Positions 1 through 5,737 of a stretch of DNA of 64,000 nt are shown piece by piece. The stretch is from an uncultured Bacilli bacterium. GTDB lineage: Bacteria; Bacillota_I; Bacilli_A; RF39; UBA660. The position numbers and the translations under genes are program-made. Numbering within the stretch: position 1 is the first letter of the stretch; each line of letters begins with the position of its first letter. The notes below the pieces were generated by a model that did no database searches, had not been told where the DNA came from, and saw nothing but the letters and a program-made list of their open reading frames with translations. Location: NCBI GenBank assembly GCA_947629375.1, contig CANRDN010000003.1:31452-95451 (forward strand), in the 5' to 3' direction.

Positions 1-1
1 T

Positions 2-55
2 GCTGACTTAGGCGACGAGATAGATGAGGAAGAGATTTATGAAGAAAATAAGTAG
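2..55 (+). CDS. C-terminus of upstream gene, probably diadenylate cyclase CdaA (partial)
   Basis: An open frame enters from the left edge and ends at TAG 53-55, giving the acidic tail ADLGDEIDEEEIYEENK. It overlaps the start of the cdaR gene by 17 bases. In Bacillota cdaA (diadenylate cyclase, making c-di-AMP) lies directly upstream of and overlaps cdaR, so this is probably the CdaA tail. That is context only: 17 residues carry no domain evidence. Confidence 0.45.
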   Translation, partial: ADLGDEIDEEEIYEENK

Positions 56-1391
56 AGCAATAATTAAATTTTTTAGAGCAATAGCAAGATTCTTTGATAG
101 ATGGTTAATTACACCAATTACAAAAGCCTTTGTAACAGTAAGAGATTTCTTTAGTAGTAAAGGAACAAAATTTGAAAAAATATTAGTTAATAGACAATCA
201 CTTGTAATAATATCGTTATTATTCGCCTTGGTATGCTTTTATGCAATAGACCAAAAACATATTTCTTTAATTGATAATTCAGCAGAAGTATTAAACAATC
301 AAAAAGTAAGTGTTAATTATAATGAAGCATTATATGTTGTTGAGGGTGTACCTGATGAAGTAGATGTTACTTTAATAGGAAGAAAGATGGATGTATATCT
401 AGCAAAACAATATCCATTAAATGAAGTAACTCTTGATTTAACAGGTTATACACCTGGAAGTTATTCAGTAGACTTTAAATACAAACAAGCAGTATCATCA
501 GTAGAATACAAAGTATATCCTTCATCTGTAAATATAAGAATATATGATAAAATCACTGTAACAAAAGAAGTTTCAACTGATTTAATTCATAAAGATAATC
601 TAGATTCTAAATTAAGTATCGATAGTATCGTTTTAGATAACGATAAAGTAGCAGTTAAAGGAGCAGCTCATCAACTTGATAAAGTAGCAATTGTAAAAGC
701 TAATATCGATGTTGATAGATTAAGTAACGAAAAAGTTGGTACAACTTCTTTAACAGATATACCCCTAATCGCTTACGATGATAAAGGAAATAAACTTGAT
801 GTAGAAATTGTTCCTGCTAAGGTAAATGCTACATTAAAGATATCTTCTCCAAGTAAACAAATACCTATAAAATTAATTGTCGAAGGAGAAACAACAGGAG
901 TAGCTGTTAAATCTCTAACTTCTTCAGTTAATACGGTAACTGTTTATGGTAACCAAGAAACAATTGATACTATTGAATATTTACCTGTAACAGTAGATAT
1001 AAATGGTGTTAAAGAAGATAAAACTTACAGTATCAATTTAGCAAAACCAACAGGAATAAGAGATATAAGTGTTAAAACTATAACAGTAACTTTAAAAGTT
1101 GGAGAAATTGAGTCTCGTGATATTCCATCTGTTAGAATTGATGCAATTAACTTAAATAGTGCATATTCACTAAAAGTCATTGGAGAAGAAAATACAACTG
1201 CAACAGTAATAGTAAATGGTTCTAAAGATATAATCGATAAGATAGATGCTACATCAATCAGGGCATACATTGATCTTGAAGGCTTAGGAGTAGGTGAACA
1301 CACTGTACTCGTTCACGTTGAAGGTGAAAATACTTTAGTAACATATGCTCCAAGAGTTAAAGAAATAAAAGTAAGTATAATAAAGAAATAA
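39..1391 (+). CDS. cdaR: CdaR/YbbR-domain membrane regulator of diadenylate cyclase
   Basis: About 450 residues. A basic N-terminus is followed by one membrane segment (about residues 54-73, SLVIISLLFALVCFYAI) and then an extracytoplasmic part made of about four YbbR-type beta domains (about 85-170, 175-265, 270-360 and 365-450). CdaR proteins bind and modulate the diadenylate cyclase CdaA at the membrane. I prefer ATG 39 over ATG 24 because AGGAAGAG at 28-35 is placed to serve it, while ATG 24 has no good ribosome site. It overlaps the probable cdaA end. A 8-bp hairpin plus U run follows the stop. Confidence 0.85.
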   Translation: MKKISRAIIKFFRAIARFFDRWLITPITKAFVTVRDFFSSKGTKFEKILVNRQSLVIISLLFALVCFYAIDQKHISLIDNSAEVLNNQKVSVNYNEALYVVEGVPDEVDVTLIGRKMDVYLAKQYPLNEVTLDLTGYTPGSYSVDFKYKQAVSSVEYKVYPSSVNIRIYDKITVTKEVSTDLIHKDNLDSKLSIDSIVLDNDKVAVKGAAHQLDKVAIVKANIDVDRLSNEKVGTTSLTDIPLIAYDDKGNKLDVEIVPAKVNATLKISSPSKQIPIKLIVEGETTGVAVKSLTSSVNTVTVYGNQETIDTIEYLPVTVDINGVKEDKTYSINLAKPTGIRDISVKTITVTLKVGEIESRDIPSVRIDAINLNSAYSLKVIGEENTTATVIVNGSKDIIDKIDATSIRAYIDLEGLGVGEHTVLVHVEGENTLVTYAPRVKEIKVSIIKK

Positions 1392-1413
1392 AGGGAACTA
1401 AGGTTTCCTTTTT
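1391..1413 (+). terminator. Intrinsic terminator/attenuator after cdaR
   Basis: AAGGGAAC (1391-1398) pairs with GTTTCCTT (1403-1410) around loop TAAG, with TTTTT at 1409-1413. It lies only about 13 bases before the next start, so it probably lowers rather than abolishes expression of the downstream YbbR paralogue. Confidence 0.75.
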
Positions 1414-1425
1414 AAGGTGTTGAAA

Positions 1426-2079
1426 ATGAATAAGAAAAGTGGAATGATTTTAGGAATAATTATATCAGTTCTTTTAACAGTAGCATTTGTTACAATAGTT
1501 GCTTTAAAAATGAATAATGATAAAAAATATGAAGAAACAATTATTGTGGATAAAATAAATGTTATCTATAATGAAGAACTATACGTAGTAAAAGGTATTC
1601 CAAACGAAATAAAAATAACAATGAGTGGTAAAGAAGAGGATGTTTTAAAAGCTAAGAAACAAATTAAAGAAATAACTTTTGATTTATCAAACAAAGAAAG
1701 TGGCAAGTATACTTTAGATGTAGAAATAGATAAGGTATCTTCAGTAGATTATGAGATTTCTCCTAAAAAAGTTGAATTAACTATAGAAGCCATAATTTCA
1801 AGAGTCTTTGATAATATAAGAATAGAAGCAATTAATTTAGCTGAAGGTTATAATGCTTCTCTTGTTATACCAAATGGAGTATTATCAGTACTTGTCAGAG
1901 GACCTAGTGATGATATAAATAATTTAACTTCTTCTGATATAAGAGTGTATGTCGATTTAAAGGATATAACAACTATAGGTAATCACGCTTTAGAAATTAA
2001 ATGTGAATGTAATAATAAAAATATTACTATCCATCCATCATTTATAGAAATACTTGTTAATATAAGCAAAAAGAACTGA
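1426..2079 (+). CDS. Short YbbR-domain protein, paralogue of CdaR
   Basis: 217 residues: one N-terminal membrane segment (about 7-28) and two YbbR-like domains. The first (NVIYNEELYVVKGIPNE) resembles CdaR domain 1 (SVNYNEALYVVEGVPDE). The second (RIEAINLAEGYNASLVI) resembles the last CdaR domain (RIDAINLNSAYSLKVIG). It therefore looks like a duplicated cdaR that lost its two middle domains. ATG 1426 is chosen over GTG 1417 because AAGGTG at 1414-1419 is the ribosome site for it. The role is unknown; a second partner for the cyclase or a cell-envelope role are both possible. Confidence 0.7.
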   Translation: MNKKSGMILGIIISVLLTVAFVTIVALKMNNDKKYEETIIVDKINVIYNEELYVVKGIPNEIKITMSGKEEDVLKAKKQIKEITFDLSNKESGKYTLDVEIDKVSSVDYEISPKKVELTIEAIISRVFDNIRIEAINLAEGYNASLVIPNGVLSVLVRGPSDDINNLTSSDIRVYVDLKDITTIGNHALEIKCECNNKNITIHPSFIEILVNISKKN

Positions 2080-2099
2080 AAATTTTATCAGTTCTTTTT
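2068..2099. terminator. Bidirectional terminator between convergent genes
   Basis: A perfect 12-bp stem, AAAAAGAACTGA (2068-2079) with TCAGTTCTTTTT (2088-2099), has an 8-base loop and A/T runs on both sides. It serves the YbbR gene from the left and the DUF378 gene from the right, and contains both stop codons. Confidence 0.85.
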
Positions 2100-2300
2100 G
2101 TTATCATTTATCGGCTCAAATAACCACATAATATTTATAATTCCAGCTAGTGCAATAATTGTATATATTATTCTTGATATTACAGAGTCACTACCATTAA
2201 ATAAAGTTGCTACTAAATCTATTTGAAATAGTCCTACCATTCCCCAGTTTAAAGCTCCTACTATTGTTAAAAATAGAGCTATTTTTTGTACAATTTTCAT
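2088..2300 (-). CDS. DUF378 small membrane protein (YuzA-like)
   Basis: 70 residues with two predicted membrane helices (about 7-28 and 42-62) and the family pattern ALNWGMVGLFQIDLVATLFG-like near the first helix (here GALNWGMVGLFQIDLVATLF). DUF378 proteins are two-helix membrane proteins of unknown function common in Bacillota. GGAGG at 2304-2310 on the minus strand places the start. It is convergent with the YbbR gene and divergent from the interrupted lipoprotein gene. Confidence 0.85.
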   Translation of the reverse strand: MKIVQKIALFLTIVGALNWGMVGLFQIDLVATLFNGSDSVISRIIYTIIALAGIINIMWLFEPINDNKKN

Positions 2301-2397
2301 AAATCCTCCTTTATTAATATGTTATCCACAATTTTGTTAATTATTCGTAATATTAATTTATTAAACAAATATAATTAATTGAGAAAAGGAGTTAAAG

Positions 2398-2688
2398 ATG
2401 AAAAAGAAATTAATATTTTTATTATTAATGTGTTTAACATTTGCTGGATGTTCATTTGGTAGTAAAAAGGATGCAGTAGATCTATTAAATGATAAGATTT
2501 CTAATTTGGATTCTTATAGTATTGAAGGAGTATTATCAATTTCTAATAATGAAGATACTTATAATTATGATGTTACAGTGGCATACAAAGAAAAAGATAA
2601 TTACAGAGTTAGTTTAGTAAATAAGTCTAATGGTCACGAACAAATAATTTTAAAAAGCAACGACGAAGTTTATGTTATAACTCACTAA
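2398..2688 (+). pseudogene. 5' fragment of a lipoprotein gene split by a mobile element
   Basis: The fragment encodes a lipoprotein signal peptide with lipobox FAGC (Cys at about residue 18), then the N-terminal part of a LolA/YdcC-like domain. It reads natively to codon ACT at 2680-2682 (…EVYVIT) and then runs into element DNA, stopping two codons later. The right part at 11059-11787 starts with the same codons (VYVIT) and continues PALNKSFKFQSNWP without a stop. Joining 2398-2683 to 11075-11787 gives one 999-base frame, a 332-residue lipoprotein. The truncated 96-residue product may still be made (GAGAAAAGGAG ribosome site) but lacks most of the fold. Confidence 0.9.
2668..2683 (+). repeat. 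Left attachment-site repeat
   Basis: GTTTATGTTATAACTC. The copy at 11059-11074 differs at one base (T for the second-last A). The repeats bracket the element and lie at equivalent codons of the split lipoprotein gene. The 8-bp core TATGTTAT is at 2671-2678. Confidence 0.88.
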
Positions 2689-2709
2689 AGTACGCAACAA
2701 AATATATTA

Positions 2710-2749
2710 AAAAGGAATATGAAAAAAGACTCATATTCCTTTTGTTTTT
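2710..2749 (+). terminator. Terminator in front of invertible promoter A-B
   Basis: A perfect 13-bp stem AAAAGGAATATGA (2710-2722) / TCATATTCCTTTT (2731-2743) is followed by a T-rich run. The near-identical hairpin at 4325-4365 sits in the same position before the second switch. Here it would stop transcription leaving the A-B promoter leftward in the present orientation only on the plus strand; its A-tract also makes it usable in reverse. Confidence 0.75.
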
Positions 2750-2766
2750 ATCTTATAACATACAAT
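2748..2766 (-). repeat. Inverted repeat A of invertible promoter
   Basis: Its reverse complement ATTGTATGTTATAAGATAA matches repeat B (2865-2883) at 18 of 19 bases. It contains the 8-bp core TATGTTAT also found in the element's attachment site. Confidence 0.85.
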
Positions 2767-2790
2767 TTAACGATAACTCAAACTAATTAA

Positions 2791-2819
2791 ATTATAGCAC
2801 AAGCAAATAAATTATTGAA
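2791..2819 (-). promoter_or_regulatory. Outward promoter inside invertible segment A-B
   Basis: On the minus strand: -35 TTCAAT (2819-2814), a 17-base spacer, and -10 TATAAT (2796-2791) preceded by TGC, an extended -10. It is the best promoter in the segment and points left, toward repeat A and away from the operon at 2909. Confidence 0.75.
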
Positions 2820-2864
2820 TATTTTAGTAAAAAATAACTAAAAAAGTATAAAAAATATCTAATA

Positions 2865-2883
2865 ATTGTATGTTATACGATAA
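2865..2883 (+). repeat. Inverted repeat B of invertible promoter
   Basis: ATTGTATGTTATACGATAA, the partner of repeat A. It lies 25 bases before the start codon at 2909, so a promoter turned rightward would transcribe straight into that gene. Confidence 0.85.
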
Positions 2884-2908
2884 TTTTTGAGAAAGGAGTG
2901 AATTTTGT

Positions 2909-3091
2909 ATGGGAAAGAAATATGTTTTAAATGTTAAAACAAAAACATATCACATCATCGATGGATGTCATCATTCTAGACAATATCCAAAAAATGATCA
3001 TAATTTCGAAGAGTATTCAACTGAAGATCAAATAATAAAAAAATATCAACATTATGTTAGCAAATGTAAAATTTGTTTTAAAAACAAATAA
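2909..3091 (+). CDS. Small Cys/His-rich protein, Ada-like metal-site pattern
   Basis: 60 residues. The pattern YVLNVKTKTYHIIDGCHHS followed by SKCKIC supplies one Cys and several His, then a CxxC, as in small Ada-like zinc-binding modules that begin 'YVlN.nTkk.H...C'. Probably a soluble zinc-binding protein; its partner is unknown. GAGAAAGGAGTG provides a strong ribosome site. It is the first gene after repeat B and shares an operon with the membrane protein at 3207, ending at the 4325-4365 terminator. Confidence 0.6.
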   Translation: MGKKYVLNVKTKTYHIIDGCHHSRQYPKNDHNFEEYSTEDQIIKKYQHYVSKCKICFKNK

Positions 3092-3206
3092 TAGTCTAAT
3101 AAACAATTAAAATATTGTATTTAAAATTAAATAATAAATTATATTTATTAGGAAATTTACGTATAGAAATATTGCAATAATTTTAGAAAATATACGGAGG
3201 TAAATT

Positions 3207-4319
3207 ATGTTAGTGATAATAATGGTAATTATCGTAATACTAAATTCGATTAATCAATTGCAAGACGAGAAAAGACAAGAACAGGAATTAAGAATAAAAG
3301 AACAAGAAAAGATTGAAAAAGAAAATGCTGAAATTAATCGAAGTATAGAGATATATAAAAAATGTCAAGAAAATGGATATGATAGCAGTGATTCGGAAAA
3401 AAACGAAATACTTAGTAAATCTTTAAACTTATCACCATTAGAATTAAAAAAGCTTTATTTAAAGGGCGAAAAAACTGTTAAATTACAAGAAAAACAATTG
3501 TTTTTAAGTTATAGAAAACAAGAACAGGATTTTTTTGATGGTGAAAAAGCAAAAACAGCTATATATGGAAAAAGTAAATATTTAGAATTTTTAAATAAAA
3601 AATTAAATGCATTTAAAGCAGTATCGGCAATATCAGAGTTATCCGAAAAAATAGCTTTAAATAATGCGTATTCAGCAACACATCCGTCTAAATCAGATCC
3701 ATATGTTTGGGCAGGAATGGCAAATGGTATAGCTGGACCTGTTGCTGCTCTTGCTACCGCAAATGACATTCAAAGAGAAAATGAGGAGTCAAGGCTAAGA
3801 GGAGAAATTAGTGCTCAAAAATCATTAAGGGATGTTGCTGATTGTTCTGCAAGGAAATCTCGTTCAGATAAATTGGTTGAGATAATACAAAATATGATGT
3901 TGAAAGTAACCGATGCATTAATAATTTTGGATACAAATAAATTAAAAAACAAAATTAATTATGACAAAATAACCTATAGTGTTACAAGTACAAAAAACAT
4001 AGAAGTTAATGTTAAATATACTTTATCAGATATAAAAGTATTAAAAAAGGATGGAATTTTGGATGGTAGTTTAAAAGTTACTGTATTTGATAATGATAAT
4101 AAGATTATTGCCGAAGGTTATTATAATTGTAAAAATATCGAAATGGATGAAAGCCAAAATAGAACCGTTATTAATCCAGAAAATATTGGATTTAAAGATA
4201 AAGGCCAATTTAATGTTTTATGTGTTGTCAATAATTACAAAACAGTTAGAGATAAAAAAGACATTAGTCGTGTTGAAATTGAACCAATAAATTTATGGAT
4301 AATTGAAAAATTTTACTAA
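3207..4319 (+). CDS. Signal-anchored coiled-coil protein of unknown function
   Basis: 370 residues. The first 13 residues (MLVIIMVIIVILN) form a short N-terminal membrane anchor. A charged helical region follows (about 18-130, many E/K/Q). A Gly/Ala-rich stretch (WAGMANGIAGPVAALATAND, about 169-188) could be a second membrane-associated helix. A beta-rich C-terminal domain (about 245-370) completes it. I do not recognise the family. GGAGG at 3196-3200 sets the start. It is the last gene of the operon controlled by switch A-B. Most likely it is a cell-envelope protein with its C-terminal domain on one side of the membrane; topology is uncertain. Confidence 0.65.
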   Translation: MLVIIMVIIVILNSINQLQDEKRQEQELRIKEQEKIEKENAEINRSIEIYKKCQENGYDSSDSEKNEILSKSLNLSPLELKKLYLKGEKTVKLQEKQLFLSYRKQEQDFFDGEKAKTAIYGKSKYLEFLNKKLNAFKAVSAISELSEKIALNNAYSATHPSKSDPYVWAGMANGIAGPVAALATANDIQRENEESRLRGEISAQKSLRDVADCSARKSRSDKLVEIIQNMMLKVTDALIILDTNKLKNKINYDKITYSVTSTKNIEVNVKYTLSDIKVLKKDGILDGSLKVTVFDNDNKIIAEGYYNCKNIEMDESQNRTVINPENIGFKDKGQFNVLCVVNNYKTVRDKKDISRVEIEPINLWIIEKFY

Positions 4320-4324
4320 AATTT

Positions 4325-4365
4325 AAAAAAGGAATATGAAGAGAAAATGCTCATATTCCTTTTTT
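4325..4365 (+). terminator. Terminator in front of invertible segment C-D
   Basis: A 15-bp stem AAAAAAGGAATATGA (4325-4339) / TCATATTCCTTTTTT (4351-4365) runs into repeat C. It is almost the same hairpin as 2710-2749, so terminator plus inverted site plus outward promoter looks like a duplicated unit. Confidence 0.85.
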
Positions 4366-4386
4366 TATCGTATAACTTATAATTAT
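4366..4386 (-). repeat. Inverted repeat C flanking the tyrosine recombinase
   Basis: 21 bases that are the exact reverse complement of repeat D at 5432-5452. The core read on the D strand is TAAGTTAT, one base different from the A/B core TATGTTAT. The right arm ACGATA is shared with repeat B. Confidence 0.9.
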
Positions 4387-4407
4387 GCGTCTTTTTTTAT
4401 CAAACTT

Positions 4408-4436
4408 ATTATAACAAACATTAGTAAAAATTGAAA
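4408..4436 (-). promoter_or_regulatory. Outward promoter inside invertible segment C-D
   Basis: On the minus strand: -35 TTTCAA (4436-4431), 17 bases, -10 TATAAT (4413-4408). It points left over repeat C into the terminator at 4325-4365, in the same relative position as the promoter in A-B. Confidence 0.7.
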
Positions 4437-4501
4437 TATATTTAAAAACATTATTTTTAGGATATTTTTAGAATTAAAATACTAAGTTTGGAGGTGTAAG
4501 A

Positions 4502-5425
4502 ATGAAAAAAAATATAACTTACAATTATATCTTACAATTATGGTTAGATAGTAAAAATAATTTAAAAATGCAGTCAAAGCTAAACTATGAATATTTGATT
4601 ACGCAATACATAAAAAATTCTATTGGTGAAATTTCAATTTGTAAGATAAACAAAATCAATATTAATAATCTATTTAATTCTTTAAAATCAAATGTGGCAA
4701 TATCTACCCAAAAGAAACTTCTTTATATTATTAAGTCAAGTTTATCTTTTGCATATGATAATAATTACTGCAATTATATAAATTTGAGTAGTATTTGCTT
4801 AAAAAAAGAAAAGCATAATATTTTTATATTATCTAAAGATGAGCAAAGTCTACTAGAGAGTATATTAAAAGAAAAAATTAATATTAGAAAAATATGTATA
4901 TTGTTATGTCTATACACTGGTCTTCGTGTTGGAGAAATAAGTGGTCTTAAATGGGAAGATATTGATTTTAGCAAGAAATCTTTAACAATTAAAAGAACAA
5001 TTATAAGAGTTAGAGACAAGGAAAATCAAAACAATTCTAAAACTACTTTAATTGAAAGTACTCCTAAAAGTGAAACTTCTAAAAGAATAATTCCAATTCC
5101 CAATTTTCTTATTGAATTATTAAAAAAATTTAAAAGCAATGATAATTATTTTATTTTATCAAATAGTGAAAGACTATATGATCCAAGATATTTAGAAACT
5201 TTTTATAAAAGAATATTAAAAAAATGCAATATTAGAAATAATAAGTTTCATACTTTAAGACATACATTTGCAACTCGTTCTATTGAATCAAAGATGGATG
5301 TCAAAACTTTAAGCGAAATATTAGGTCATTCATCAGTTGAAATAACTTTAAAATTATATGTTCATCCAACATACGATATGAAAAAAGCGTCACTAGAAAA
5401 GTTAGTAGAATTTATGTCAATTTAG
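4502..5425 (+). CDS. Tyrosine recombinase (invertase/integrase) within the invertible segment
   Basis: 307 residues. An N-terminal SAM-like core-binding domain (about 5-95) precedes the catalytic domain (about 108-305). Catalytic residues can be read directly: Arg142 (TGLRVGE), His250 and Arg253 (FHTLRHTFATR), His276 (LGHSS), nucleophile Tyr286 (LKLYVHP). It lacks the AP2-like arm-binding domain of Tn916-type integrases, which is usual for invertases and Xer-like enzymes. GGAGG at 4491-4495 sets the start. It lies between perfect inverted repeats C and D, so inversion of C-D and probably of A-B is its likely job. It may also integrate the element, since the attachment core equals the A/B core. 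Confidence 0.9.
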   Translation: MKKNITYNYILQLWLDSKNNLKMQSKLNYEYLITQYIKNSIGEISICKINKININNLFNSLKSNVAISTQKKLLYIIKSSLSFAYDNNYCNYINLSSICLKKEKHNIFILSKDEQSLLESILKEKINIRKICILLCLYTGLRVGEISGLKWEDIDFSKKSLTIKRTIIRVRDKENQNNSKTTLIESTPKSETSKRIIPIPNFLIELLKKFKSNDNYFILSNSERLYDPRYLETFYKRILKKCNIRNNKFHTLRHTFATRSIESKMDVKTLSEILGHSSVEITLKLYVHPTYDMKKASLEKLVEFMSI

Positions 5426-5431
5426 TATCGG

Positions 5432-5452
5432 ATAATTATAAGTTATACGATA
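5432..5452 (+). repeat. Inverted repeat D flanking the tyrosine recombinase
   Basis: 21 bases beginning ATAATTATAAG and ending TTATACGATA, the exact inverse of repeat C. It starts 6 bases after the recombinase stop codon and ends 30 bases before the next operon. Confidence 0.9.
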
Positions 5453-5482
5453 TTTTTTGTTGGAAAGGAGTATGAAATTAGT

Positions 5483-5728
5483 ATGAATGATGCAGTTGTA
5501 GCTGTAATTATTTTTGTGGTAATACCACTTGTTCTTATTGAGAGAATATTAATTGCAAGTGAATTTTATAGGGTAGCCTGTATGAAGGGACACGGTGAAA
5601 TGAAATACTATGCATTTGTATTATTATTTGGTATTACAGGATGTCTTTTAGTAACAGCTTTACCAAATGTGAATGAATATACAACAAAAATTAATAATAA
5701 AAAAATAAATAATTTACCAGAATTATAG
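5483..5728 (+). CDS. Small two-helix membrane protein
   Basis: 81 residues with hydrophobic helices at about 5-23 and 43-60. The segment between them and into helix 2 (EFYRVACMKGHGEMKYYAFVLLFGITGCLLVTALPN) is a short motif repeatedly seen in small membrane proteins of gut Bacillota, of the form 'F..iA..KG...kkYy.....fGi.GyllV.ALP'. Function unknown. GGAAAGGAG precedes the ATG. It is the first gene downstream of repeat D, 9 bases before the 603-residue zinc-ribbon protein, and would be transcribed when C-D is inverted. Confidence 0.65.
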   Translation: MNDAVVAVIIFVVIPLVLIERILIASEFYRVACMKGHGEMKYYAFVLLFGITGCLLVTALPNVNEYTTKINNKKINNLPEL

Positions 5729-5737
5729 GAGTGAAGT

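Larger units (their letters stand above)
2748..2883. promoter_or_regulatory. Invertible promoter segment (A-B), currently pointing away from its operon
   Basis: A 136-bp segment is bounded by inverted repeats A and B, contains no gene and carries one strong minus-strand promoter. Inversion would turn that promoter toward the operon starting at 2909. This is the layout of phase-variable promoter switches known from gut bacteria. The recombinase at 4502-5425, whose own flanking repeats share most bases with A and B, is the likely enzyme. A weaker plus-strand promoter candidate (TTTAGT, 18 bases, TATAAA) inside the segment means the OFF state may be leaky. Confidence 0.75.
4366..5452. promoter_or_regulatory. 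Invertible segment C-D containing its own recombinase
   Basis: About 1.09 kb between perfect 21-bp inverted repeats. It contains an outward minus-strand promoter next to C and the tyrosine recombinase gene. Inversion would place that promoter immediately upstream of the three-gene operon at 5483 and reverse the recombinase. In the present orientation the operon lacks that promoter. The recombinase would flip its own gene with the switch, which could feed back on switching. Confidence 0.75.

Noticed and set aside
24..38. ATG 24 as start of cdaR
   Set aside because: No ribosome site precedes it, whereas AGGAAGAG is well placed for ATG 39.
4087..4290. Additional short frames on either strand inside larger genes (for example this one)
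   Set aside because: They lie inside well-supported genes in other frames, lack ribosome sites and show no family resemblance.
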